Positions 8,540 to 17,221 of a stretch of 64,000 nt of DNA are shown here, piece by piece; the stretch's first letter is position 1; every line of letters begins with the position of its first letter. The translations under genes were made by a program, and so were the position numbers. Source of the stretch: Heliorestis convoluta (lineage in GTDB: Bacteria; Bacillota; Desulfitobacteriia; Heliobacteriales; Heliobacteriaceae). A model generated the notes under the pieces. It saw only the letters and a list, made by a program, of their open reading frames with translations. It was not told where the DNA came from and did no database searches. The DNA lies in contig NZ_CP045875.1 in the NCBI RefSeq assembly GCF_009649955.1, positions 1,097,501 to 1,161,500 of the forward strand. Reading direction: 5' to 3'.

Positions 8540-8983
8540 TTAACGATCAGGACTTTTAATCAGCAACTGTTGACCAATCTCAGCACCTTGTTGGATACCA
8601 GTAAGCCGCTCTTTCGAGTAAATCACCATATTGATGTGATTGGGCATATGGGTCTCATCAAAGCCAGCAATATAACCAAGATGCTTTCCTTTCAGGTACA
8701 CTGGATCGCCTGTAACAACCACGCCTGGTCCTTTTACTTCAAAAAAAGCAAGGTAGGCAATGCGATTCACGATCTTTCCCGGTCCTGCTTCCTCTTCGTC
8801 CGTTATTATTATTTCATGAATTTCATTGACAGCCAGAGCTCGAGAAATAGGCTTGATCAGTTGTAAGCCTCGTTGTTCCAGTCGACCATCCAAAATAGCT
8901 ACGAGCTCACCAACGACATCTTTCTTTTTCGCGTAAGGGTGCACTTTTAGCATGCCTTTAGAGTAAGGATCGGATACAGTCAT
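8540..8983 (-). CDS. Conserved unknown protein heading the B12 operon
   Basis: A 147-residue soluble protein with no signal or membrane segment; ATG at 8983 follows AAGGGGGG. The sequence is beta-rich in the middle (AYLAFFEVKGPGVVVTGDPVYLKG). I believe it belongs to a small family of unknown function (possibly DUF6917) but cannot confirm it. It is the first gene of the run toward RidA, the PLP enzyme and the B12 protein, so it is likely part of the same pathway. No catalytic motif stands out. Confidence 0.65.
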   Translation of the reverse strand: MTVSDPYSKGMLKVHPYAKKKDVVGELVAILDGRLEQRGLQLIKPISRALAVNEIHEIIITDEEEAGPGKIVNRIAYLAFFEVKGPGVVVTGDPVYLKGKHLGYIAGFDETHMPNHINMVIYSKERLTGIQQGAEIGQQLLIKSPDR

Positions 8984-9065
8984 GTTTTCCCCCCTTTCTC
9001 TTTTGCCCTTAGTTTCTCTACTTTAAGACCTTTTTAATGATTAATGATAATTCCAAAAAATAGAA

Positions 9066-9100
9066 AAAGAAGCCCGAAATACCATTTCAAGGCTTCTTTT
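9066..9100 (-). terminator. Terminator after rex
   Basis: On the minus strand GAAGCC and GGCTTC form a stem around an A+T-rich loop and are followed by TTTTTCTATTTTTT. It separates rex from the B12 operon downstream. Confidence 0.75.
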
Positions 9101-9130
9101 CTTCATCTTATGGATTGGATAGCTATGTAC

Positions 9131-9766
9131 TTACTTTTTCTGCTTACTCGCAATATTAAATGTAAGTACTTCTAAATTAACAGCAAGATCCACATTTCGT
9201 AACTCAATATGATAGGGCACTGTAAGCACACAGGGTGCAAAGTTTAATATTGCTTTAACACCTGCTTGTACAAAAATATCAGTAACTTTCTGAGCTTCCG
9301 AAGCAGGCGTTGTTATAATACCGATGTCTACATTGTTTTCTTTGATCACCTTTTCAAGTTGTTCAAAAGGACTTACAGCAATTCCTTCATAGACTTTGCC
9401 TACTTTATTGGGATCAACATCAAATAGAGCGACCATGTCAAACTTACGATCTCTAAAACCTCGGTACATAGCCAAAGCAGCACCTAAGTGTCCGACTCCT
9501 ACAAGTACGACCTTCCATTTCTCATCTAATCCTAAAATTTTCAAGATGTGCTTATGCAATTCTTTTACATTGTAACCAACACCCCGAGTACCGAACTCGC
9601 CAAAATAAGCAAGGTCTTTGCGCACGTGTGCTGGACTAACACCAGAACCTTCCGCAATTTCTCCCGATGATATAAGTTCAAGACCTTGTACTTCTACCTG
9701 ACTTAAAAAACGTGAATAGACGGAAAGTCTAGCAATGGTAGCTTCAGGTATCTTGTAAGATTTCAA
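9131..9766 (-). CDS. rex: Redox-sensing transcriptional repressor Rex
   Basis: A 211-residue protein with an N-terminal winged-helix domain (VSPAHVRKDLAYFGEFGTRGVGY, about residues 42-64) and a C-terminal Rossmann domain with GVGHLGAAL (about 90-98) for NADH/NAD+. Rex represses fermentation and respiration genes and releases DNA when NADH rises. TTG at 9766 is the apparent start, preceded by GAGGGGGAG. It is followed by its own terminator, so control of the neighbouring B12 operon by Rex would have to be through a promoter site. I saw no convincing Rex operator. Confidence 0.95.
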   Translation of the reverse strand: MKSYKIPEATIARLSVYSRFLSQVEVQGLELISSGEIAEGSGVSPAHVRKDLAYFGEFGTRGVGYNVKELHKHILKILGLDEKWKVVLVGVGHLGAALAMYRGFRDRKFDMVALFDVDPNKVGKVYEGIAVSPFEQLEKVIKENNVDIGIITTPASEAQKVTDIFVQAGVKAILNFAPCVLTVPYHIELRNVDLAVNLEVLTFNIASKQKK

Positions 9767-9943
9767 TGGCTCCCCCTCTTTTCATAAAGGTAAATCGATA
9801 ATTATTTTGCACATTGCAATCACAATTCTTTTGTTACCTGGCTCCTAAAGGAAAAAGAAGAATAGATCGTGCGTAGAAACTTACTCTTTCTATTATAAAC
9901 GTAAAAAAGAAGATGGTGAAGACCAATTTGTTATTGAAAAATC

Positions 9944-11281
9944 TTATAAATCTTTATGATTGGTCAATTCTTTTCGAGCTTCTGCAATCATATAAAGTGA
10001 ACCCGTTACAACAACGATGGCTTTCATCCCTTTATCTTCATACTTTTCTACTGCTTGTTGACCTGCTTGTAAAGCATCCTGAATGCATGCAATCATTTGC
10101 AAGGGTTTGCCATAAGGACTGGCTACCTCTTCTACGCTTTTCCAGTCTCCAGCTCTTGTATGGTTTACCTGCGTGATGATGATTTCGTCAACTTCTGGTG
10201 CTAGTAAAGCAACAATTTTCTCTCGGGCTTTGTCGGCTAAAAGAGCAAGAATTAAAATCTTTTTGATGCCTTTGTACTCTTCTTGAAGCGTTCGTGCGAG
10301 GGAAGAGGCACCTCCTTCATTATGAGCACCATCTAAAAGTATTTTTCCGATCTTTTCTTGTCTTCCTGGCCAGGTTGTCTTTTCTAAGGCACGAGAAAGT
10401 TGCTTTTCCGTCCATTCATACCCTTGTTCCTTCGCTACTTCTAGAGCAGCAATGGCTGTCGCCAGATTTTGTTGTTGATGATGACCTTGTAGCGGTACTT
10501 TAAGGGGGCCGTACGATTGCAGGCGCCCCTCCACCATCACTTTTTTCTGGTCCCTTACTCCATCCCATTGCACCCACTGGGCAGTGGCCATCTTCGGGCC
10601 ATGCCGCACCACTTGTACAACTGGTGCGGACTTGGCTTTGGCTCTTTCTTGTATAACCGTAAGGACCAGTGGATCTTCACTGGCTGTTACCACAGGCACT
10701 GCCTCTTTGATGATGCCTGCTTTCACTTGTGCGATTTCTTCCACCGTCGTACCCAGGTAGTCCATATGATCAAGCGTTACATTTGTAATGACCGACAATA
10801 GGGGCGTAATTACGTTGGTCGAATCAATGGCACCGCCCATACCAACTTCAAGAACAACAATATCTACTTCTTCTCTTGTAAAGTAGAGAAAAGAAAGGGC
10901 TGTCCATACCTCAAACTCTGTAGGATGATCATAACCTTCTGCTACCATGCTTTCAATAGGACCTTTTAAGAGGCCAATCAGATGGGCGACTTGATCTTTT
11001 AAGATTGCTGTCCCATTGATCTGTGTTCTTTCGGTATAGCAATGAAGGTGTGGTGATGTAAAAAGACCTACGCGATAGCCTGCTTCTTCTAGTACTTTTG
11101 CAATTATGACAGCCGTAGAGCCTTTGCCGTTGGTACCACCAATATGAATAAATTGAGGCTTTTTTCTCTGTTGAGGCTGACCAAGACGATGTAATAGTTC
11201 TTGAATGCGCCCTAAGCCTGGGTTAATGCCGAATTTGGTCAGATCTTGTAAATAATGCAAAGCCTCTTCGTAAGTCATCAT
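9944..11281 (-). CDS. folC: Bifunctional folylpolyglutamate/dihydrofolate synthase
   Basis: A 445-residue Mur-ligase-type enzyme that adds glutamates to folates. The P-loop HIGGTNGKGSTAVI is at about residues 46-59. The central region carries VLEVGMGGAIDSTN and TNVTLDHMDYLG, both family hallmarks, and the C-terminal domain has ILLDGAHNEGG. The ATG at 11281 overlaps the valS stop by 4 bp (valS-folC), a very common pairing in Bacillota that implies coupled translation under the valS T-box. Length is normal. Confidence 0.95.
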   Translation of the reverse strand: MMTYEEALHYLQDLTKFGINPGLGRIQELLHRLGQPQQRKKPQFIHIGGTNGKGSTAVIIAKVLEEAGYRVGLFTSPHLHCYTERTQINGTAILKDQVAHLIGLLKGPIESMVAEGYDHPTEFEVWTALSFLYFTREEVDIVVLEVGMGGAIDSTNVITPLLSVITNVTLDHMDYLGTTVEEIAQVKAGIIKEAVPVVTASEDPLVLTVIQERAKAKSAPVVQVVRHGPKMATAQWVQWDGVRDQKKVMVEGRLQSYGPLKVPLQGHHQQQNLATAIAALEVAKEQGYEWTEKQLSRALEKTTWPGRQEKIGKILLDGAHNEGGASSLARTLQEEYKGIKKILILALLADKAREKIVALLAPEVDEIIITQVNHTRAGDWKSVEEVASPYGKPLQMIACIQDALQAGQQAVEKYEDKGMKAIVVVTGSLYMIAEARKELTNHKDL

Positions 11282-13962
11282 AGCTTGATCAAGGCGTCAA
11301 TTCGCTCTTGTAAAGCCACCTTTTTATTTTCTCCTTCCCTTTCTTTTTCTCGCTCTTTTTCTACTACTTCTGCTGGTGCTTTGGCCACGAAAGAAGCATT
11401 ACCTAGCTTGCCTCGAAGACGTTGCAACTCCTTTTCTGTTGTGGCCAGCTCTTTCTGCAACCTTTCTACCTCTTTCTTACTATCAATAAGATCTTTTAGA
11501 GGTAGGTAAACTTCAATGTTGTGAACAATGGCAGTTACAGCGCCTTCTGGCTTAACAGAAGTATCCGCGCTGATAGTTACGTCAGAAGCTGTGCTCAGAT
11601 TGGCAAGATAGGATTTTCCTTCTTGTAAAATCTTCAGAGATCTTTTGTCACCAACTTGCAAGATCAATTCTGCTTTTTTTCCAGGCGGTACATTCATTTC
11701 AGCACGTAAATTCCGAGCACTTCGAATCACGTCCATCAGCAAAGCCATTTCTTCTTCTGCCAATCGATCCACTTTTTCTGGTTCAACCTGGGGCCATGGT
11801 GAACGCATAATGGTTTCACCATGATGAGGAAGCTGTTGCCAGATTTCTTCCGTTAAGAAAGGCATGTAGGGGTGGAGCAATTGCAAGGTGCCACTGAGTA
11901 CATGACGTAGGACTTTTTGTGCTGTTTTTCTGGAAGCAGTGACATCGGAGACTGTGCTGTCTTTGCCATAGAGCCTTGGCTTGACAAGCTCAATATACCA
12001 GTCACAAAACTCATTCCATAAGAATTCGTATAAGAGGCGCGCGCCTTCACCAATGTCATAGTTTTCTAGTGCTTTTGTGACAGCGTCTACGACTTGATTA
12101 TAGCGAGACAAAATCCAGCGATCTGCCAAGGTTAATTCGCCCCAAGGTTGGTGCCCTTCATAATCCTGCAAATGCATTAAAGCAAAGCGAGAGGCGTTCC
12201 AGATCTTGTTGGCAAAGTTACGCGTTCCTTCCAACCGCTCAAAATGAAAGCGTATATCGTTCCCTGGTGTATTGCCTGTGACAAGCATAAACCGAAGTGT
12301 ATCAGCGCCATATTGCTCAATCACTTCAATCGGATCGACACCATTGCCTAAGGACTTAGACATTTTTCTGCCCTGGCTATCTAGAATGAGTCCATGAATA
12401 AAGACATCTCGAAAAGGTACATCTTTTTGGAACTCTAAGCCCATGAAGACCATACGAGCGACCCAGAAGAAGATAATATCTCGACCCGTTACGAGAACAG
12501 AAGTGGGGTAATACTTCTTTAATTCTGCCTTCTCTTCTGGCCACCCTAGCGTAGAAAAGGGCCAGAGAGCCGAAGAGAACCAGGTATCTAAAACGTCTGG
12601 ATCTTGGTTTAACTTTTCCTTTTCAGCTCCACATTTTGGGCAATGTCCTGGTACATTTTCCGCCAAACCACAGTAAATGTAGTCACAATCATCACAGTAC
12701 CACACAGGAATACGGTGACCCCACCAGAGCTGGCGAGAAATACACCAATCTCGTATGTTTTCCAGCCAACCTAAATAAACCTTTGTAAAACGATCAGGCA
12801 CAAAGTTCAGTTGACCTTGTCGTACCACTTCCATGGCTGGTTCTGCCAAGGGCTTCATCTTGACAAACCACTGGGGTGATACCATCGGTTCTACGACAGT
12901 GTCACAACGATAACATTGTCCAACGGCATGAACATGGTCATTGATTTTCTCCAAAAAACCTGTTTCGTCTAGATCAGCTACCAGCTTTTTGCGACAGCTA
13001 TAACGCTCCATCCCTTCATAAGGTCCGGCTAGCTCATTCATAATCGCTTCTTTTGTCATCACCGTTACTTGGGGAAGATGATGGCGAAGACCCATTTCAA
13101 AGTCATTGGGATCATGGGCTGGTGTAATTTTAACAACACCCGTACCAAAAGCAGGATCAACATATTCATCAGCAATCACTGGAATGGCTTTGTTGAGGAT
13201 AGGTAGAATAACATTTTTCCCTATCAGATGTTGATACCGTTCATCGGCAGGGTGTACAGCCACAGCTGTATCTCCTAGCATCGTCTCAGGTCGAGTGGTG
13301 GCTACGACAACATAACCTTCTTCACCTTCTATGGGATAGCGAATATGCCAGAGCTGCCCGCCTTTTTCTTGATGCTCCACTTCAATATCGGAAATGGTTG
13401 TCTGGCATTTGGGACACCAATTAATGATTCGATTGCCACGATAGATCAAGTCTTTTTCAAAAAGTTGAATAAATACTTCTTGTACAGCACGGGAACAACC
13501 TTCATCCATGGTAAAGCGTTCTCGGCTCCAGTCACAGGAGGTTCCTAGCTTTTTTAATTGCGATGTAATCCGATGGCCATACTGGTGCTTCCAATCCCAG
13601 ACGCGCTCTAAGAAAGCTTCTCGACCTAGCTCGTACTTGTTAAGGCCTTCTTTGGCCAGAGCTTCTTCAACTTTTGCTTGCGTTGCAATGCCTGCATGGT
13701 CAGTACCGGGTATCCAGAGCACATTGTACCCACTCATTCTTTTCCAGCGCACCAGAATATCTTGTAAAGTATTATCTAAAGCATGTCCCAAGTGGAGTGA
13801 ACCTGTCACATTTGGTGGTGGCATGACAACGGAAAAAGGTTCTCCTTCTGCCTCTACATCAGCTTGAAAATATCCTTGTTCCATCCATCTTTGATACCAT
13901 TTTTCTTCAACTTGTTGGGGATCGTAGGTTTTGGACAAACCTAGTTGATTTACTTCACTCAC
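11278..13962 (-). CDS. valS: Valyl-tRNA synthetase
   Basis: An 894-residue class I synthetase charging tRNA-Val. GTG at 13962 is chosen because AGGAGG lies seven bases upstream; the open frame extends further only through the T-box leader. The protein shows the HIGH motif as LHLGHALDN, the KMSKS motif as RKMSKSLGN, a CP1 editing domain with TTRPETMLGDTAV, zinc-ligand-like pairs (WCPKC, CDDCDY, HCPKCG) and a C-terminal coiled-coil arm (KKEVERLQKEL). It is controlled by the T-box RNA directly upstream and overlaps folC downstream. Confidence 0.97.
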   Translation of the reverse strand: MSEVNQLGLSKTYDPQQVEEKWYQRWMEQGYFQADVEAEGEPFSVVMPPPNVTGSLHLGHALDNTLQDILVRWKRMSGYNVLWIPGTDHAGIATQAKVEEALAKEGLNKYELGREAFLERVWDWKHQYGHRITSQLKKLGTSCDWSRERFTMDEGCSRAVQEVFIQLFEKDLIYRGNRIINWCPKCQTTISDIEVEHQEKGGQLWHIRYPIEGEEGYVVVATTRPETMLGDTAVAVHPADERYQHLIGKNVILPILNKAIPVIADEYVDPAFGTGVVKITPAHDPNDFEMGLRHHLPQVTVMTKEAIMNELAGPYEGMERYSCRKKLVADLDETGFLEKINDHVHAVGQCYRCDTVVEPMVSPQWFVKMKPLAEPAMEVVRQGQLNFVPDRFTKVYLGWLENIRDWCISRQLWWGHRIPVWYCDDCDYIYCGLAENVPGHCPKCGAEKEKLNQDPDVLDTWFSSALWPFSTLGWPEEKAELKKYYPTSVLVTGRDIIFFWVARMVFMGLEFQKDVPFRDVFIHGLILDSQGRKMSKSLGNGVDPIEVIEQYGADTLRFMLVTGNTPGNDIRFHFERLEGTRNFANKIWNASRFALMHLQDYEGHQPWGELTLADRWILSRYNQVVDAVTKALENYDIGEGARLLYEFLWNEFCDWYIELVKPRLYGKDSTVSDVTASRKTAQKVLRHVLSGTLQLLHPYMPFLTEEIWQQLPHHGETIMRSPWPQVEPEKVDRLAEEEMALLMDVIRSARNLRAEMNVPPGKKAELILQVGDKRSLKILQEGKSYLANLSTASDVTISADTSVKPEGAVTAIVHNIEVYLPLKDLIDSKKEVERLQKELATTEKELQRLRGKLGNASFVAKAPAEVVEKEREKEREGENKKVALQERIDALIKL

Positions 13963-13984
13963 CCTGAAACCTCCTAAAAAAAAT

Positions 13985-14220
13985 AAAAAGAGCACCCCCA
14001 TCCCAAAGGACGGAGTGCTCCGCGGTACCACCTTTGTTCCATTGTTTACGTAGAGAGCTCTGAAAGAAAGTGAGCCCAAACAATGGCACTTGAGGGATGA
14101 TAACGGTTCCCAGCCGGCTATGGTAAAGCACTCTAAGGCGACTTCCACCGATTTACCCAGCAACCTTTCAGCCAAGGGCTGCCTCTCTAAAGGGCGAAGG
14201 CGGTGTACTCCTCCTTATCA
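13985..14220 (-). promoter_or_regulatory. T-box leader of valS (valine specifier)
   Basis: On the minus strand the leader has the AGAGAGG distal-loop motif followed by GCTGAAAGG. A valine codon GTC at 14142-14140, inside GGAAGTCGCC, is in the expected specifier position. The T-box sequence AAAGGTGGTACCGCGG lies near 14034-14019. A terminator stem (GAGCACTCCGTCC with GGATGGGGGTGCTC) and a T-rich run end at about 13985. Uncharged tRNA-Val would stabilise the antiterminator and allow valS-folC expression. Confidence 0.93.
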
Positions 14221-14264
14221 TCGAATTATCCTATGCTTGTCCTACAAAATATCTGCTCTTTACT

Positions 14265-14293
14265 ATGTTAGAAAGGTTAACCTCTTTTGTCAA
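14265..14293 (-). promoter_or_regulatory. Promoter of the valS T-box transcript
   Basis: The minus strand has TTGACA (14293-14288), a 17-base spacer and TAACAT (14270-14265), a near-consensus sigma-A promoter. It overlaps the last codon of meaB and lies about 45 bases before the T-box. Confidence 0.75.
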
Positions 14294-15255
14294 GGTGTAG
14301 ACCTTTTCCATAACTCTTCCTTTATAATCTGGCTTGCGACTGTATAGGGATCGATCTTTCTAGCAACAACTTCTTCGAGTAAATCGTTCCATTGTCCACT
14401 TCGACCGAGTTGTTGTCGAATCATTTCTTTGATTCTCTCTTCTATGATTTCACTTACTTCAGCTTTTAAACGACGCTGCCGCTCTTGATCTAGTCTTCCG
14501 CTTTTTTCCAAATGTTGTCGGTGGGCTTTTACCTTTTGTACGAGCTCATCGACACCCTTGCCATTGATTGAAACGGTCTTCGCTACAGGAGGACGCCAAG
14601 ACTGATCACCTTTTTTGTAACCACCTAAATCAAGCATGACTTCAATTTCTGTAACAACACGGTCAGCACCGGCTAGATCGGATTTGTTAACAACAAAAAT
14701 ATCAGCGATTTCCATAATACCTGCTTTGATGGCTTGAATAGAATCACCTGCGCCCGGTGTTAATACCACAAGCGTTGAATCTGCTGCTGTCATAATCTCT
14801 AGTTCTGATTGGCCTACCCCTACAGTCTCTACAATAATGAAGTCACAACCGGACGCATCGAGTACTTTGATGACTTCTTTGGTCGCCCTAGATAAGCCAC
14901 CGAGACTACCTCTTGTTCCCATAGAACGAATAAATACGGATTGATCAAGGTAATGATCACTCATGCGAATTCGATCGCCCAAAATGGCGCCACCTGTAAA
15001 GGGACTCGTCGGATCAACAGCGATAACGCCGACTTTATAATCTCCCTTGCGTAGTTCTGTAATGATTCGATCGGTCAGACTAGACTTGCCTGCACCTGGT
15101 GAGCCTGTTATTCCAATCACATAAGCTTTCCCTGTATAAGGATGTAATTCTCGTAACAATGCTTCTTTGCCTTCACCGTCATTTTCTACATAGGTAATCA
15201 TACGAGCCAAAACTCGACGATCTCCTCCTAGCAATGCCGGAATTTGTTCAACCAT
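14290..15255 (-). CDS. meaB: MeaB/ArgK-type GTPase, B12-mutase chaperone
   Basis: A 321-residue G3E-family GTPase. Walker A is GITGSPGAGKSSL (about residues 48-60), followed by DPTSPFTGGAILGDRIRM, which is characteristic of MeaB, and NKSD near 190. MeaB proteins load and protect the adenosylcobalamin of methylmalonyl-CoA mutase and related enzymes. No mutase gene is adjacent; the only B12-binding protein in the window is the mutase-like protein at 2880-4715, about 10 kb away. A functional link is possible but unproven. Start ATG at 15255 follows GGGGGTGA. Confidence 0.9.
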   Translation of the reverse strand: MVEQIPALLGGDRRVLARMITYVENDGEGKEALLRELHPYTGKAYVIGITGSPGAGKSSLTDRIITELRKGDYKVGVIAVDPTSPFTGGAILGDRIRMSDHYLDQSVFIRSMGTRGSLGGLSRATKEVIKVLDASGCDFIIVETVGVGQSELEIMTAADSTLVVLTPGAGDSIQAIKAGIMEIADIFVVNKSDLAGADRVVTEIEVMLDLGGYKKGDQSWRPPVAKTVSINGKGVDELVQKVKAHRQHLEKSGRLDQERQRRLKAEVSEIIEERIKEMIRQQLGRSGQWNDLLEEVVARKIDPYTVASQIIKEELWKRSTP

Positions 15256-15306
15256 AAAGTCACCCCCATCGAATCATTAAGTTTTTACTACGATGGCTTA
15301 CTTACG

Positions 15307-16392
15307 TTAGTTTAACAGAACATAGATCCCTAATGCTGTGACGGCGCCACCGCTAAAGACAAGCAAAGCGAGAAAAATAAATCTTACCGCCTGCTTCCAA
15401 CCTTTTTTGGCTTTGTTATCATAGTTATCATAGCTTGGATTCCATCCATTATTCTTAAAAGTTCTAGCCTCAGGTGGAATTTCCTTCAAAGGATCTTGTG
15501 CAAGATCATCAATTTTGTGTACCACTGCTTCTTGATCTTTTTCATTGATTGCACAACTCTCAAGGGTATTATAGCTTTTAGTGCTCTCGTCGACCTTGCT
15601 AGATTCTGCTTTATCTTCATACAAAAGATCGCTTGCTTCTTGCTCTTGTTGCAGTTGTCCTTGTAGAAGTTGCTCTTGTTGAGGTTGCTCTTCTTGTTGA
15701 AGAGTCCATTCCTTTTCCTCATTTTTCTGCACTGTTGATGAAAGGACCTCAGTATATTCAATTGCATTATCAAAATGATTTTTTTCTAGCTTTTCAACAG
15801 CATCCACAGTCGTTGCGATTTCATTCTCTTTCGTTGTGGTAGCAGGATTTTCTCTCTTCCGTGCAGAACGAGAAATAGGATCACTTTTTGGAGAATTTTT
15901 GCAGCTTGGAGGCGCTACGTAACGCATTACATGCCAGTTTTCTGTTTCAACCATGGTATCGTATCTCCAATGGAAGAAACCTTGTAAGCCTTGCTTAGGG
16001 TCAACGACCCAGGCAATATTCCAGGGTCTGGAGAAGTATAATTGTTGGTTAATTACGTCTTGCCCTGAAAAGAAAATGCCATAGCCAGGATGACTGTGTA
16101 CCCAACCAACGACTTGCATACTTGGGTAATTTCTGCGTTGTATAACCCAATCATCCCAAGTCTTATCGGTGAAACGAATGCTCGTTTGTTCTTCTATAAT
16201 ATCCTTTGCTGGCAAAAAAGCTTCTACTTTCACCATAGCTCCAAGATTTCCCTTTTTCTCCTGAAAGAAAACGTTGCCTAGTAAAAGACCCCCATATTCC
16301 AATTCTGCTTTCTCCAACACCGTTGCAACTTCCAGGGCAACCTTTTCCGTGATCTCTATCGTCATCGCATCAATGTGAATCTTGTCTGTCAC
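15307..16392 (-). CDS. JAMM/Mov34-type metalloprotease-like protein with C-terminal anchor
   Basis: The N-terminal domain (about 130 residues) has ELEYGGLLLG with the upstream Glu, then VHSHPGYGIFFSGQD, a perfect HxHx7SxxD JAMM zinc motif. A polar Gln/Glu-rich linker follows, and the protein ends with one membrane helix (FIFLALLVFSGGAVTALGIYVLL). This suggests a tail-anchored zinc isopeptidase/peptidase facing the cytoplasm. GTG at 16392 follows AAGGGG and lies well after the -10 box; ATG at 16425 is only ten bases from that box and lacks a ribosome site. Substrate unknown. The linker is low-complexity and probably fast-evolving. Confidence 0.75.
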   Translation of the reverse strand: MTDKIHIDAMTIEITEKVALEVATVLEKAELEYGGLLLGNVFFQEKKGNLGAMVKVEAFLPAKDIIEEQTSIRFTDKTWDDWVIQRRNYPSMQVVGWVHSHPGYGIFFSGQDVINQQLYFSRPWNIAWVVDPKQGLQGFFHWRYDTMVETENWHVMRYVAPPSCKNSPKSDPISRSARKRENPATTTKENEIATTVDAVEKLEKNHFDNAIEYTEVLSSTVQKNEEKEWTLQQEEQPQQEQLLQGQLQQEQEASDLLYEDKAESSKVDESTKSYNTLESCAINEKDQEAVVHKIDDLAQDPLKEIPPEARTFKNNGWNPSYDNYDNKAKKGWKQAVRFIFLALLVFSGGAVTALGIYVLLN

Positions 16393-16434
16393 CCTGCTCA
16401 GCCCCTTTTTTTTGACATCTTTCATTCATTTTCC

Positions 16435-16464
16435 ATTATATCCCCCCCAATAGTCTCCGTTCAA
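16435..16464 (-). promoter_or_regulatory. Promoter of the JAMM protein gene
   Basis: On the minus strand TTGAAC (16464-16459), an 18-base spacer and a perfect TATAAT (16440-16435) form a strong promoter candidate. It supports initiation of translation at 16392 rather than 16425. Confidence 0.65.
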
Positions 16465-16508
16465 TGACAAGTTTTGAAAAGCAATAGAATATAGAGGAGT
16501 GGTTAACA

Positions 16509-16877
16509 ATGGATCTACAATTTTTTATGACAGTCTCTGGAACACTGGTTATTGTTTACATTGCTTTACGCTATTACATGGGCTGGGATTTGCCTACCAT
16601 TACCAACGAGCAGGCATCACCCTTGTTAAAGGGAAAGGGAAGCGCCATTATTCTTGATATACGGAGCAAAGAAGAATATAAAGCACAAAGAGCAAAAAAT
16701 GCAATTAACATCCCTGTGAAAGAGTTGCCACAACGCATAGAAGAACTGCGAAAGTATGAAGATAAGTTAATTATTGTTATGGATCAGAAGGGGCTAGGCA
16801 GCAAAAAAGTGGTTCGTACATTGATCAAAAAAGACTTTCCCTATGTAGCTAGCTTTCATCATGGTTTTTATGCGTGA
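16509..16877 (+). CDS. Membrane-anchored rhodanese-like protein without catalytic Cys
   Basis: A 122-residue protein with one N-terminal membrane helix (FFMTVSGTLVIVYIALRYY) and a rhodanese fold (AIILDIRSKEEYKAQRAKNAINIP). The active-site loop, normally starting with Cys, reads VMDQKGLGSKK: Asp stands where the sulfur-carrying Cys belongs. It is therefore probably not a sulfurtransferase and may bind an anion or a partner. ATG at 16509 follows GAGGAG. It is divergent from the JAMM gene, with about 80 bp between the two. Confidence 0.8.
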   Translation: MDLQFFMTVSGTLVIVYIALRYYMGWDLPTITNEQASPLLKGKGSAIILDIRSKEEYKAQRAKNAINIPVKELPQRIEELRKYEDKLIIVMDQKGLGSKKVVRTLIKKDFPYVASFHHGFYA

Positions 16878-16903
16878 GTGCGTCTCTGATCAGAGACGCA
16901 CTC
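16876..16903 (+). terminator. Perfect 28-base palindrome after the rhodanese gene
   Basis: Two 14-base arms (GAGTGCGTCTCTGA and its exact complement) meet with no loop, starting within the stop codon. No T-run follows, so it may be a protein-binding site, an mRNA-stabilising hairpin or a weak terminator. Confidence 0.5.
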
Positions 16904-16997
16904 TACCCATTAATCGAAGGATCTACAACAAACAATATATTCGATTGTTCGTTATTATTCGATTAGAAAACGAAAATAGCTACCTTGTGGTGGGTTC

Positions 16998-17221
16998 AGG
17001 CGTTATGAATTCCTTCCGAACGGACTCATCCCACGCCATGAGCGGCAGCAAGCTGCCGATGGCTGAGGTCTGAAGTCCTCTCTCCAGGAAGTCATAACGC
17101 CTGCCTCTGGGCCAGGGCATCACGCTTTCCGCAGCGGGACTTGGGACCTCAGCGCATCAGTAGCTTGCTGGCGGTAACAGCGTGGGACCAGTCCAGAGCG
17201 GAGGAAAGCGTGATGACCTGG
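16998..17221. repeat. Paired palindromic element (BIME-like)
   Basis: Two long hairpins sit head to head. Arm 1 (16998-17102) is closed by AGGCGTTATGA / TCATAACGCCT. Arm 2 (17112-17221) is closed by CCAGGgcATCACGCTTTCC with GGAAAGCGTGATgaCCTGG. The inner parts of arm 1 (GGACT...CCCACGC...CAGCAAGCT...TGAGGT...AAGTCC) match the reverse complement of arm 2, so the pair is itself an imperfect inverted repeat. No reading frame with protein character is seen. It is most like a REP/BIME-type palindromic repeat; a structured RNA is the alternative. The neighbouring bases 16904-16997 and 17222-17383 hold no recognisable gene. Confidence 0.7.

Noticed and set aside
9811-9831. Possible Rex operator upstream of rex (TTGTGATTGCAATGTGCAA on the minus strand)
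   Set aside because: It shares TTGTG with the Rex consensus, but the two halves are not proper inverted repeats with the expected spacing.
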